Shown here in pieces: positions 7,429-16,080 of a DNA stretch of 64,000 nt. Every line of letters begins with the position of its first letter. The stretch's first letter is position 1. The position numbers were made by a program, and so were the translations under genes. The stretch is from Lignipirellula cremea (GTDB taxonomy: Bacteria > Planctomycetota > Planctomycetia > Pirellulales > Pirellulaceae). The stretch is taken from NCBI RefSeq assembly GCF_007751035.1, contig NZ_CP036433.1, positions 1,035,001 to 1,099,000 on the forward strand, read 5' to 3'. The notes under the pieces are model-generated. The model was given only the letters and a program-made list of their open reading frames with translations. It was not told the DNA's origin and ran no database searches.

Positions 7429-9162
7429 ATGCTTACCAATCTGCAGATTGCGGACATCTTTGAAGAGATGGCCGACATCCTGGAATTCCAGGGGGAAAAC
7501 CCGTTCCGCGTACGCGCTTATCGGAACGGTTCCCGGGCGATTCGCGACCTGGGGGAGTCAATCGCCGCGATCGCCGTGTCGGATCCGGCTCGGCTGGTCG
7601 AGTTTGACGACATTGGGAAAACGATCGCCGAAAAGACCGTCACCCTGGTCGAAACGGGCGAACTGCCCCAGCTGATCAAACTGCGCAAGGAGGTGCCGGC
7701 GACGGTGCTCGCCATGATGCGCATCCAGGGGCTGGGGCCCAAAAAGGCGGCCGTCATTTTCAAAGAGCTCGGCGTCGCTACGCTGGAAGAATTGAAAACG
7801 GCCTGCGAAGAAGGGAAGATCCAGGCGCTCAAAGGCTTCGGCAAAAAAACAGAACAGATGATCCTGGACGGCATCCCGCTGGCGGCCGAGGCCGAAACGC
7901 GGATCCTCTGGCACGACGCCGACCAGACCGCCCAGGCGCTGCGGGAGCATCTGGAAACGTGCCCCAGCATTGAGAAGCTGGAACTGGCGGGCAGCTATCG
8001 TCGTCGGAAAGAGACGATCGGCGATCTCGACGTGCTGGTTGTTTCCAGCGACGTCAAACAGGTCATGGATCGACTGGGCGAGTTCCCGGGCGTGGCGACC
8101 GTGCTGGCTCGCGGTGAGACCAAGATGTCGATTCGGCTGGACACCAAACTGCAGATCGACCTGCGGGTGGTGCCAGCCCGCAGTTTTGGCGCGGCGTTGC
8201 AGTACTTTACCGGCTCGAAAGAACATAATGTGGAGCTGCGCGGCCGGGCCAAACAGCAGGGGCTGAAGATCAACGAGTACGGCGTGTTCCGCGTGGAAGA
8301 CGGCGAAGAAACGTATCTTGGGGGACAGACCGAGAAGGAAGTTTACGACCTGCTCGAACTGCCCGTTTTTCCGCCCGAGCTGCGCGAGAATCGCCGCGAG
8401 TACGAATGGGCCGCGCAGGGGAAGCTGCCGGAACTGGTCGAGCTGGACGATATCCGCGGCGACCTGCACATGCACACGACCGAGACCGACGGCTCGGCCA
8501 CGCTGGAAGAGATGGTCGCCGCCGCCCGGGAACGGGGGCTCAAATATATCGCCATTACCGACCATTCCCAGCGAGTCAGCATGGCCCGCGGCCTGGATCC
8601 GGTCCGCCTCAGGGCGCAGTGGAAGCAGATCGATGCCTTGCGGGAAACGCTCCCCAAGAGCTTCACCCTGCTCAAAGGGATCGAATGCGATATCCTGGAA
8701 AAGGGCGGCATGGACCTGCCCGACGACGTGCTGGCGGAAGCCGACTGGGTGCTGGCCAGCATTCATTACGGGCAAAAACAGTCGCGGCAGCAGATCACCG
8801 AGCGGCTGCTGGAGGCGATCGAGAACCCGCACGTCACTTGCATCGCCCATCCGACGGGTCGGTTGTTAAACCAGCGGCCGCCGTATGAGGTCGATCTCGA
8901 TGCGGTGCTGCTGGCCGCCCAGAAGCATCACACGCTGCTGGAGTTGAACGCCAATCCGCGGCGTCTGGATTTGAACGATACTTACTGCGCCGCGGCCAAG
9001 GCCCATGGCATTCCGATCGTGGTGAATACCGATGCTCACGCGGTCGAGCATTTTGACTTTATGCGCTGCGGCGTGCTGCAGGCCCGGCGGGGCGGGCTGA
9101 CCAAAGCCGATGTGGCCAATACGCACACCTGGCTGCAGATGAAGAAGATGATGAAGAAATAG
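7429..9162 (+). CDS. polX: DNA polymerase X with PHP exonuclease domain
   Basis: The 577-aa protein has the standard bacterial PolX order. The 8-kDa-like N-terminal domain (MLTNLQIADIFEEMADILEF) is followed by helix-hairpin-helix motifs (RIQGLGPKKAAVIFKELG, ALKGFGKKTEQMILDGI). The nucleotidyltransferase palm has the metal-binding GSYRRRKETIGDLDVLV and LQIDLRVV. A C-terminal PHP domain starts at about residue 345 with all key metal motifs (GDLHMHTTETDG, ITDHSQ, GIECDIL, SIHYG, IAHPTGR, NTDAH). It should fill gaps in base-excision repair and remove 3' ends with the PHP nuclease. Length matches family members (about 570 aa). No good ribosome site precedes the ATG; translational coupling to the upstream gene is possible. 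Confidence 0.95.
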   Translation: MLTNLQIADIFEEMADILEFQGENPFRVRAYRNGSRAIRDLGESIAAIAVSDPARLVEFDDIGKTIAEKTVTLVETGELPQLIKLRKEVPATVLAMMRIQGLGPKKAAVIFKELGVATLEELKTACEEGKIQALKGFGKKTEQMILDGIPLAAEAETRILWHDADQTAQALREHLETCPSIEKLELAGSYRRRKETIGDLDVLVVSSDVKQVMDRLGEFPGVATVLARGETKMSIRLDTKLQIDLRVVPARSFGAALQYFTGSKEHNVELRGRAKQQGLKINEYGVFRVEDGEETYLGGQTEKEVYDLLELPVFPPELRENRREYEWAAQGKLPELVELDDIRGDLHMHTTETDGSATLEEMVAAARERGLKYIAITDHSQRVSMARGLDPVRLRAQWKQIDALRETLPKSFTLLKGIECDILEKGGMDLPDDVLAEADWVLASIHYGQKQSRQQITERLLEAIENPHVTCIAHPTGRLLNQRPPYEVDLDAVLLAAQKHHTLLELNANPRRLDLNDTYCAAAKAHGIPIVVNTDAHAVEHFDFMRCGVLQARRGGLTKADVANTHTWLQMKKMMKK

Positions 9163-9182
9163 CCGCCGCAGAATGGGGGCGT

Positions 9183-10028
9183 TTACTGCAGGCGTTCCAT
9201 GACGCGGGTCCAGTTCAAGCTCTTCGCAAGCGCCAGGGGCGTCATGCCGTTGGGGGTGGTCTGCTGGGGATCGGCCCCGTGCTTCAGGCAGATGTCGACG
9301 CCGTCCCAGGATCCGGCCAGCGCCAGTTGGTGCAGGAATGTGAAGCCGCGTTCATCTTTTTCATGCACCATGCCGGGATTGCTGGCTAGCGTTTCGTCGA
9401 GCGACTTGCGCATGTTGACCGACATCGGGTGCTCCGTCGCGGCGACTTTGGCGTAGTCCTGGGCGACCGGTTTCGGCGTACCGAGGAAGGAGAAGAAGCT
9501 CTTCTTGCGGGCCGGACTATCGCTGAAAAATTCGGGCGGCACCAGGTTCACCATGCCGACTTCGCCAAAGTCAAAGCCCCAGGCCTGGTCGTGCTGCTTG
9601 CGTTCGCCTGGCTGCATCCGCGACCGCAGCATGTCGACCGTGAATCCGCCGTAGACATTCCCCGAGATAACATACATCCAGTCAGAAATCTGCATGCCGG
9701 GGATCGTCACCTGATCGCCTTCGGCGTACGTCTGCAGGGAGTGCGGGCTATTAATGAGCGTGCCGTACAAGTGGCGGCCGTCGAAATCGACGTCCATCAG
9801 CCACATGTGTTCGACGTGCGGGGTCTCTGGGGTCTGCGATTGGATCTCGGGCGGATCGAAGAATGCCGCCTTGACCGCGGCCAGTTCCAGGCCGGGAATA
9901 ATGCGCCGCTGTTCCCAGGCCAATTCCCGCCAGAAAAAGCGGAAGGTTTGCCTCGCCCTGGCGGCCGCCTGTTCCATCTCGGGGTCGTCGCCGGGAAACC
10001 AGAAGACGGGAGTTTCCGAATCGCTCAT
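9183..10028 (-). CDS. DUF2314 (YegJ-like) domain protein with C-terminal ankyrin repeats
   Basis: The 281-aa protein has a DUF2314 core at about residues 80-145: VEHMWLMDVDFDGRHLYGTL..GDQVTIPGMQISDWMYVISGNVYGGFTVDMLR. The C-terminal 60 residues read as two ankyrin repeats (DERGFTFLHQLALAGSWDGVDICLKHGADPQQTTPNGMTPLALAKSLN). DUF2314 proteins of this kind are cytoplasmic and of unknown role; ankyrin repeats bind proteins. A longer frame runs to 10505, but that extension is opposite the guaC start region and lacks protein character, so MSDSETP at 10028 is taken as the start. It converges with polX and is divergent from guaC. Confidence 0.75.
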   Translation of the reverse strand: MSDSETPVFWFPGDDPEMEQAAARARQTFRFFWRELAWEQRRIIPGLELAAVKAAFFDPPEIQSQTPETPHVEHMWLMDVDFDGRHLYGTLINSPHSLQTYAEGDQVTIPGMQISDWMYVISGNVYGGFTVDMLRSRMQPGERKQHDQAWGFDFGEVGMVNLVPPEFFSDSPARKKSFFSFLGTPKPVAQDYAKVAATEHPMSVNMRKSLDETLASNPGMVHEKDERGFTFLHQLALAGSWDGVDICLKHGADPQQTTPNGMTPLALAKSLNWTRVMERLQ

Positions 10029-10278
10029 GATGCTGCCAGGGTCAATGAGAAAAGGCGGGAAAAAAGGACGTCCCCCCAATATGTCGCATGCAGGAAGCGG
10101 CCTGCAACCCGGAGCTTTGAAAAACGGACGCCGCGCTTCTTGCGAGTCTGTTTTTCCTGGACGGATGGGACTCGCGGGCGAAGCGGGGTACATTGCAAGC
10201 GTCTCCTGACCGCTTGCATCGCGACGGTTGCGACCTGGTAGAAGCGATCGGTTCTCCTCTGGCTCACAAGGCGCTGCA

Positions 10279-11313
10279 ATGCGTATCGACCCTGATCCCA
10301 AGTACGATTTTGACGATGTCCTGATCCGTCCCAAGCGTTCCGAAGCGCCCAGTCGGTCGGCCATTATCCTGGAACGGGAGCATCGCTTTCTGAACTCGGG
10401 GACGACCTGGCGGGGCGTGCCGATTGTGGCGTCCAATATGGATACGGTCGGCTCGTTGACCATGGCCCAGGCGCTGGCGCCTGGCATGTTGACCTGCCTG
10501 CACAAGTACTATCCGGCGGAACGACTGGTTGAGTTTTTCCAGAACGACCCGGCCGCCGCCAGCGTGTTCTATACGCTGGGTTTGAGCGACGATGAGTTTG
10601 ACCGCATGGTCGCCGTGCATCGGCAGGTTCCGCTGCGGTTGATCTGCGTCGATGCGGCGAACGGCTATACCAAATACTTTGTCGATCGCGTCAAGCGGAT
10701 TCGCCAGGCGGTAGGCCAGGCGACCATCATGGCGGGGAACGTGGCCACGCCGGAAATGGTGCAGGAGCTGTTGATCTCTGGCGCCGCCGACATTGTGAAA
10801 ATCGGCATCGGTTCCGGCAGCGTGTGCACCACCCGTTTGAAAGCGGCCGTCGGCTATCCGCAATTATCGGCCATCATCGAGTGCGCCGATGCGGCCCATG
10901 GCCTGCGCGGGCATGTGTGCGCCGACGGCGGTTGCCGGATGGCGGGCGATGTTGTGAAAGCGTTCGCCGCCGGCGCCGACTTTGTGATGCTCGGCAGCAT
11001 GCTGGCCGGGCACGACGAGTGCGAAGGGGAATGGGTCGAAGAGAACGGCCAGCGCGTCGGCATGAAGTTCTATGGCATGTCGAGCCGCGTGGCGCTCGAC
11101 AAGTACGCCGGCGGACGGAAGGACTACCGCGCCTGTGAAGGGAAAGAAGTCGTCGTGCCGTCGAAAGGACCCGTCAGCGAAACCCTGCAGGACATCACCG
11201 GCGGGATCCGCAGCGCGTGCGCCTATGTGGGGGCCGCCTCGCTGAAAGACCTGTCGAAGTGCACCACCTTTGTGCTATGCAACCGCACGCATAACACGGT
11301 GTACGGGGCTTAA
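10279..11313 (+). CDS. guaC: GMP reductase
   Basis: The 344-aa protein belongs to the IMP dehydrogenase/GMP reductase family and starts with the GMP-reductase-type MRIDPDPKYDFDDVLIRPKRS. The catalytic cysteine loop is at IGSGSVCTTR (about residue 185), the phosphate-binding loop at DGGCRMAGDVVKAFAAGADFVMLGSMLAGHDE, and a mobile-flap region at FYGMSSRVALDKYAGG. CBS domains, typical of IMP dehydrogenase, are absent, and the length fits GuaC (about 345 aa). It converts GMP to IMP with NADPH in purine salvage. The ATG at 10279 has AAGG seven bases upstream; an in-frame extension to 10228 is not needed. It converges with crcB. Confidence 0.92.
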   Translation: MRIDPDPKYDFDDVLIRPKRSEAPSRSAIILEREHRFLNSGTTWRGVPIVASNMDTVGSLTMAQALAPGMLTCLHKYYPAERLVEFFQNDPAAASVFYTLGLSDDEFDRMVAVHRQVPLRLICVDAANGYTKYFVDRVKRIRQAVGQATIMAGNVATPEMVQELLISGAADIVKIGIGSGSVCTTRLKAAVGYPQLSAIIECADAAHGLRGHVCADGGCRMAGDVVKAFAAGADFVMLGSMLAGHDECEGEWVEENGQRVGMKFYGMSSRVALDKYAGGRKDYRACEGKEVVVPSKGPVSETLQDITGGIRSACAYVGAASLKDLSKCTTFVLCNRTHNTVYGA

Positions 11314-11336
11314 GCGAAGCTCTCCCTGAACCGCAT

Positions 11337-11726
11337 TCAAAGCGCCGGGCCGCATTGCCGGGCGACCAGCAGGCCGAGCCAGACGGCGAAGAAGCCTAGC
11401 GCCAGATTGGCGCCGATGTTGGCCAGGGCGAACAGCCAGGCGCCTTTTTCCAGGTAGTTGATCGTCTCGTAACCAAAGGTCGAGAAGGTCGTCAGGGCGC
11501 CCAGAAAGCCGACGCTCAACGTCGGTTTGGCGGCTGGATGAAAGAGCTCTCCGGCCCAGCCGGCCAGCATCCCCAGGCAGAAGCAGCCCAGCACATTCAC
11601 CAGCAAGGTGCCGTAGGGAAAGTGCTCGCCCAGCAGTCGATAGGCGGCCCCGCTTAGCAGATAGCGACTGATGGCCCCGATACTGCCGGCCAGTCCAATC
11701 CATAACAACGTCATCCAGCTCGCCAT
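11337..11726 (-). CDS. crcB: Fluoride channel CrcB/Fluc
   Basis: The 129-aa protein has four membrane helices and the Fluc signatures GSIGAISRYLLS in helix 1, YGTLLVNVLGCFCLG in helix 2 and GALTTFSTFGYE in helix 3, the last carrying the phenylalanine and threonine residues of the fluoride path. It works as a dual-topology dimer in the cytoplasmic membrane and exports fluoride passively. A single full-length gene is present, so a homodimer is expected. No fluoride riboswitch was recognised upstream. Confidence 0.93.
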   Translation of the reverse strand: MASWMTLLWIGLAGSIGAISRYLLSGAAYRLLGEHFPYGTLLVNVLGCFCLGMLAGWAGELFHPAAKPTLSVGFLGALTTFSTFGYETINYLEKGAWLFALANIGANLALGFFAVWLGLLVARQCGPAL

Positions 11727-11772
11727 GCTGCGATCTCAACTTGCCTGCGGTCAACGGTTTTTCAATCCGCCG

Positions 11773-11783
11773 ACAGTATAACA
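11773..11783 (-). promoter_or_regulatory. Extended -10 promoter for crcB
   Basis: On the minus strand TGTTATACT is read here (TATACT = 11780-11775), about 49 bp upstream of the crcB start codon. The -35 region is weak. Confidence 0.45.
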
Positions 11784-11844
11784 GCTTGCCTGGGCGGCAG
11801 GAGGTCGACTCAGGCGACCGGGCCGCACGGTCAACGCATTCGGG

Positions 11845-13059
11845 TTATCGGTCGCGAGCGGTGCGGGCCTGTTGAACGACTCTTTCGATGGCGGCGGAGT
11901 CGTCTGCAGCAGGGACGGATCCGTCCCGGGCCAGCGGAAAGAACAGGTCATCGGTCCATTTGGCGATGGGATTGGCGGGCCCGTTCACCCCGATGGCGTC
12001 CAGTCGATTGACGTACCATTTTTGGTCGGTCCGGCCGGGGCCGAGCCAGGCCTGCACGGGAGCTGCGTTTTTCAGCAGGGAGTTCCGGCGGAAAATGTGC
12101 TTCGTTCGGAACTGGATGGCCTGGGCGGTCTTTCCCTGGCCAAACCGGAATGTGCCCGGCGAAGTCGGAAAAGCGGAGAAGCCGCTGCTCAGGGTCCAGT
12201 GCAGGTCGGCGTGATACCTTGCCGGGTCGATGCCGGCCTGTCGGCAGGCGGTGGCCGCCGCCTTGAAGTCGATCGGCTGATCGGTAAAGGCGTACGCCTG
12301 CAGGTTGAAGACGCCCTGGTTCGACGAAAACTTGAGCGGGTAGTACAGCCGGTCCGTGGGAAACGTAATCCGCAGCGGCGGCAGCTTGAGCTGGCTTTGC
12401 AGCGCGTCCGCCCCTTTCTGGGGAACGACTTTGACGCAGACAAAGGTGAATTGGCGATCGATAAAGAACTGCATGTGGTCGGCCGTGACCGGGGCGAAGT
12501 GGTGGGTTTTGAACCACTGGTTCAGCTCTTCGACGGCGTTCTTCCCGACGGTGCGGATCTGATGAATGGCGTACGGTCCGGCATCGAACCGCTGGACCTC
12601 GATGGAGGGTTTGGGGCGATATCCGCCGCCCGACGCCCCGCCTCCGTAGCTGTAGCTGCGGGGCAAGTTATTGGCGGCAGGGACAACTTCGCGAAGGGAC
12701 TGAACTCTGGCAGCCAGGAGGTGGGCCGCCTGTGCCTGGTCGAAGATTTTCGGATCGACGTCGGCGCTGTACTGCTCGGGCACGCTGGGGATGGTGATAA
12801 CCCAGCCCAGTTCGGTCACCGGTTTTTCCGAGCCGTTCAGATTGACGTCGATCGACAGGATCAGATCCTCACGACCGTTAGCGTGCAGCAACACGGCCCG
12901 CTGTTTGGCCTGGCGCGGACGCCAATTTGACGAATTCGCCATCTTTTCGTGCAGATGCAGGCAGCCATCGACCGGGGACGGTCCTGGCAGGGTGAGCAGG
13001 CTGGCGGCCGTGGTTGCCAGAACGAACGCCTTGAGGCTTGGGCCTTGGAAAAACGGCAT
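11845..13059 (-). CDS. Secreted DUF2330-like protein
   Basis: The 404-aa product has a signal peptide (MPFFQGPSLKAFVLATTAASLLTLPG) and then a region matching the DUF2330 type: AVLLHANGREDLILSIDVN..ELGWVITIPSVPEQY, later LRITFPTDRLYYPLKFSS and FNLQAYAFTDQP. Function is unknown; members are extracytoplasmic. The start is decided by the ribosome site: AGGAG directly abuts an ATG at 13068, which is too close, but is nine bases from the in-frame ATG at 13059. The C-terminal end (about 40 residues, FFPLARDGSVPAADDS..) looks like a disordered tail. It lies 50 bp downstream of the coiled-coil gene and may be cotranscribed with it. Confidence 0.65.
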   Translation of the reverse strand: MPFFQGPSLKAFVLATTAASLLTLPGPSPVDGCLHLHEKMANSSNWRPRQAKQRAVLLHANGREDLILSIDVNLNGSEKPVTELGWVITIPSVPEQYSADVDPKIFDQAQAAHLLAARVQSLREVVPAANNLPRSYSYGGGASGGGYRPKPSIEVQRFDAGPYAIHQIRTVGKNAVEELNQWFKTHHFAPVTADHMQFFIDRQFTFVCVKVVPQKGADALQSQLKLPPLRITFPTDRLYYPLKFSSNQGVFNLQAYAFTDQPIDFKAAATACRQAGIDPARYHADLHWTLSSGFSAFPTSPGTFRFGQGKTAQAIQFRTKHIFRRNSLLKNAAPVQAWLGPGRTDQKWYVNRLDAIGVNGPANPIAKWTDDLFFPLARDGSVPAADDSAAIERVVQQARTARDR

Positions 13060-13109
13060 GGTCGTCATCTCCTGGAGTAATTCTCTCGCAGAACTCTGTC
13101 GGCCGGCGC

Positions 13110-14771
13110 CTATTTGCCCTGTCCCAGGGACTGGAAATACTCGCGTGCATGTTCGCGGACGTTGCGCGGCAGTCGCTGACTGGTGAGCGGATCGGTTTCT
13201 TCGCCGCCTGCGCTTTCGATGGCTTCACGGACCGATTCCTGCGAGCGGCCGGCGATGTTGGGGCCGTCGGCGTCGCCGGTGCGGATCGCTTCGCCGGGGC
13301 GGGTTTTGCCGCGAACCTGGGAATCGATGCTGCCGGTGTCGGTCGCTTCTTCGGGCCGGTCGCCCTGGCCGCGTCCGGCGCCGAGGCCGTTCTTGGGCGG
13401 GCCGTCCTTGACTTCGCCGTTCTGGGCCATCCCCTGGCCGGGCTTGCCTTCGCCCGGTTTATCGCACATGCCGTTTTTGCACTGGCCGATCTGCTCGGCC
13501 ACTTCGTCGAAGGCTTCCATCTGGTCGAGCTGGTTCTGCATCTCCTGCAGTTGCTGGCCCAACTGGTCCAGTTTCTGGGCGGCCTGCTGGCCGTTCCCTT
13601 CCGCCAGGCATTTCTGGCAGTCGCCCAGGTTCTGGGCCATCTGCTGGACCTGTTCCATTTGTTCATCCTGCATCTGCAGCTGGTCAAGCTGTTGCTGCAG
13701 TTTGTCGGCCTGAGCCTGGTCGCCGTTGCGCTGGGCCTGGTCGATCTGTTGCTGCAGGTCCTGTTTGGCCTGCTCGTGGGCTTTGGCCAGCTCTTCGAGT
13801 TTCTTTTTCATGTCGTCAAGCTGTTCGGCCAGTTTCTCTTTTTCCTGGTCGTTGAGTTCGCCGTTGTTGAGTTTGGCCTGCAGGTCTTTGATTTCTTCCA
13901 TGGCTTTTTTGAAGTCGCCCTGTTTCATGGCCTGGGCGACTTTTTCAGCGGGTCCCTGGCCGGCCGGTTTGAGCTGTTTAAGCTGCTCGCGGAGTTTCTC
14001 GGCGCCGCCTGCTTCCTGGCGTTTCTTTTCGACTTCTTTCTTTAGATCGTTCAGCTGGACGAGTGCTTTGTTCCGGTCGATCTGGCCGTCTTTGGAGATC
14101 TGGTCGAGCCGTTCTTCCAGCTGTTTCAGCTGGGCTTCGGCGTCGTGCAGCCCTTTTTCTTCGAGCTTCTTCCGTTGCTCGGCGATCTTTTTCTGCAGCT
14201 CTTTGTTCTGTTCGATAATCCGCTTGCGGACCTCGGGCGTGGTTTCGTTGCCGATGGCGCCGCCCTGGGGCAGGCGATTGGGCAGGAAGAAAAACAGGAC
14301 GAGCGCGGCAATCGGCGCCAGCGGCAGCAGCGCTTTCCAGTCGAAGGCGTACCCGAACTTTTCGCCAATCTCCAGCCGCTCCACCCGTCGCTCCGCGTCG
14401 GAAACAAGGGCCTGTCCCAGCTCGGACTCGCGATCGATCGGTCCCAAGGCCAGGGCGCTGGAAACCCGTTCTTTCAGGCCGAAGCGACGATCGATTTCCA
14501 TCGCCGCATCGAGCGAACTTCCTCGCTTCAGCCAGGTCCAGAGGCCAGCGCCCAGTAGGCCGGCGGCAATTGCGCCGCCGATCCAGGAAGCGGCCCAGAT
14601 CGACCAGCCCGTCGGCGTTTCCGTTGCTGGCAACGCCCAGATTTTGGGAACCGCCAGCGCGACCAGGGCCAGGAGCATGGCGCCGCCCAACGTCCACTTG
14701 AGTACAGCGAGAAACTTCTGCAGGGTGAGTCGGCGCTGGACGTTCGCCACCTGACGCGTAATCTGTTCCAC
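13110..14771 (-). CDS. Membrane-anchored coiled-coil protein (DUF4175-like planctomycete type)
   Basis: The 553-aa product has two N-terminal membrane helices (about residues 24-46 and 60-82) and a third at about 150-170. A very long Q/K/E-rich coiled coil runs from about 190 to 450 (..QLDQLQMQDEQMEQVQQ..), followed by a G/P/D-rich low-complexity tail with a short charged C-terminus. Proteins of this form in planctomycetes and Bacteroidetes are called DUF4175 or 'polyketide synthase-like' without known function; an envelope structural role is a guess. GTG at 14771 is chosen because CAGGAG lies seven bases upstream; the upstream in-frame ATG codons lack a ribosome site. Two Cys-containing motifs (CQKC and CKNGMC) interrupt the coil. 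Confidence 0.65.
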   Translation of the reverse strand: MEQITRQVANVQRRLTLQKFLAVLKWTLGGAMLLALVALAVPKIWALPATETPTGWSIWAASWIGGAIAAGLLGAGLWTWLKRGSSLDAAMEIDRRFGLKERVSSALALGPIDRESELGQALVSDAERRVERLEIGEKFGYAFDWKALLPLAPIAALVLFFFLPNRLPQGGAIGNETTPEVRKRIIEQNKELQKKIAEQRKKLEEKGLHDAEAQLKQLEERLDQISKDGQIDRNKALVQLNDLKKEVEKKRQEAGGAEKLREQLKQLKPAGQGPAEKVAQAMKQGDFKKAMEEIKDLQAKLNNGELNDQEKEKLAEQLDDMKKKLEELAKAHEQAKQDLQQQIDQAQRNGDQAQADKLQQQLDQLQMQDEQMEQVQQMAQNLGDCQKCLAEGNGQQAAQKLDQLGQQLQEMQNQLDQMEAFDEVAEQIGQCKNGMCDKPGEGKPGQGMAQNGEVKDGPPKNGLGAGRGQGDRPEEATDTGSIDSQVRGKTRPGEAIRTGDADGPNIAGRSQESVREAIESAGGEETDPLTSQRLPRNVREHAREYFQSLGQGK

Positions 14772-15207
14772 GATCAAACTCCTGTAAGCCTTGTCCGGGC
14801 AAGCCCTGCCGCCAGGGACCTGGTTCTGCATGCATGTCATGCGGCCGGTCGCCTGGGAGATGTGTTCTGGCGGGATTTCACCCCACGCTCCATCTTACCG
14901 CTTTCCCGACAGAAATGAATCGTCAATCCCGAGAACTTCCCGCCAAAAGGTGGGGGCTGTTCGCGGGAGCCGCCGCCCCTGGCGTGAGTGAATCCCGTAT
15001 GCCGAGGCCGAACTCGCCAGAGTTTGGTCGCTAGTTCCGGGACGCTCCGTCCAAATTCTGGCGACTTCCGCTACATCTGGCTCACACCCGGAACTTTGCT
15101 GGGAACGACGCTAGAAACGCTCCCCCGACAGGCTGGTTTTCGGGCGGGTTGCGGGACAGCTATACTTGAGGGCTGTCCCCTCCTCATGTTTCCAGGGAAT
15201 CTGCTCC
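14772..15207. other. 436-bp divergent spacer between the coiled-coil gene and the cupredoxin gene
   Basis: No gene is seen. It holds palindromic repeat element copy 2 (15007-15074) and a TATACT box at 15161-15166 that probably serves the cupredoxin gene. Confidence 0.6.
15007..15074. repeat. Palindromic repeat element, copy 2
   Basis: Left arm 15007-15027 (GCCGAACTCGCC..GTTTGG) and right arm 15051-15074 (CCAAATTCTGG..CCGCTAC) are inverted imperfect copies. This copy has the shortest middle of the three. Confidence 0.75.
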
Positions 15208-15966
15208 GTGATATTGTCGCCGCCTGTTGTGAAAGAGGTTTCCGTCGGGAGCCGTGTCTGGCCTGGGGTTTGTTCGGGGCTGCTGCTGGCCGCGCTGCTG
15301 CTGGCGGATGGTTCCGGTATGGCGATGGCGGAGGATGCAGGCCCGGCGCGGGGAACGGTTACGGGGAAGGTCGTCTACAAAACAGATTCGGCCCGGCCCT
15401 GGCGTCTGGGGCGTTACTATCTGAAACGGACCGGCGAACTGGCCGAGGCGGTCGTCGCGCTGTCAGGACCATTGCTGGTGCAGGCCGACAAAGAAGCCAC
15501 AGCCGACCAGGAAGCGAAGACCTGGGTCGTCGATCAGAAAGACTTCCAGTTCACGCCCGAGACAACCGCTGTCCAGGCGGGTGATCGCGTCAAGTTTCTC
15601 AACAGCGACAAGCAGTTGCATAACGTGCAGGCGTTTCATCTGCGGCAGAGTTTCAACGTGAACATGCCGCCCGGCGGCGAGCATATCGAAACGCTCCGTT
15701 TTGCCGAAGGAATCAAGCGGCCGTATCGCCTGGGCTGCGTTTATCATAGCGCCATGCAAGCCTGGATCTTTGTGTTCGATCACCCTTATTTCGCCGTGAC
15801 GGCGAAAGAGGGAACGTTCACGCTGACCAACGTTCCGCCGGGCGAGTACCAGCTGGACGTATCGCATCCGGCCGGCGATCTGCGATCGACCCAGACGATC
15901 ACGGTCGCGTCGGGCGCCAAAGTCGAAGTGGAAGTGGAACTGTCGCCCGATGATCTGAAGAAGTAA
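15208..15966 (+). CDS. Secreted cupredoxin (plastocyanin-like) with C-terminal carboxypeptidase-regulatory-like domain
   Basis: After a signal peptide the protein has a cupredoxin fold at about residues 90-185: KDFQFTPETTAVQAGDRVKFLNSDKQLHNVQAF, then LGCVYHSAMQAWIFVFDHPYFAVT. The His of LHN plus the Cys, His and Met of CVYHSAM match the four type-1 copper ligands (C-x2-H-x2-M spacing). A small beta domain follows (GTFTLTNVPPGEYQLDVSHPAG), as in carboxypeptidase regulatory domains. It is likely an extracytoplasmic electron carrier. The exact start is uncertain: a TTG at 15166 overlaps a TATACT box, so it is rejected; GTG at 15208 has AGGGA upstream, and GTG at 15229 also gives a signal peptide. 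A sulfite-oxidase-like gene follows 114 bp later. Confidence 0.75.
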   Translation: MILSPPVVKEVSVGSRVWPGVCSGLLLAALLLADGSGMAMAEDAGPARGTVTGKVVYKTDSARPWRLGRYYLKRTGELAEAVVALSGPLLVQADKEATADQEAKTWVVDQKDFQFTPETTAVQAGDRVKFLNSDKQLHNVQAFHLRQSFNVNMPPGGEHIETLRFAEGIKRPYRLGCVYHSAMQAWIFVFDHPYFAVTAKEGTFTLTNVPPGEYQLDVSHPAGDLRSTQTITVASGAKVEVEVELSPDDLKK

Positions 15967-16080
15967 GGGACGGGCCGGTCGCCAGGGATTTCGCACCGGG
16001 CGATGAACGGAAACCTCACGCAGAAACGTATCGCACCTTCGCCGGGAAACTCCCTGCGACTCATTTCAAGGAGCCACACC

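Noticed and set aside
10029-10505. Upstream extension of the DUF2314 frame over the guaC start
   Set aside because: Composition is non-protein-like and it overlaps the promoter and coding start of guaC on the other strand.
11727-11844. Fluoride riboswitch upstream of crcB
   Set aside because: The expected conserved pseudoknot sequence could not be found in the leader; only an extended -10 box is seen.
15166-15207. TTG start of the cupredoxin at 15166
   Set aside because: The codon overlaps the TATACT box at 15161-15166 and would have no leader or ribosome site.
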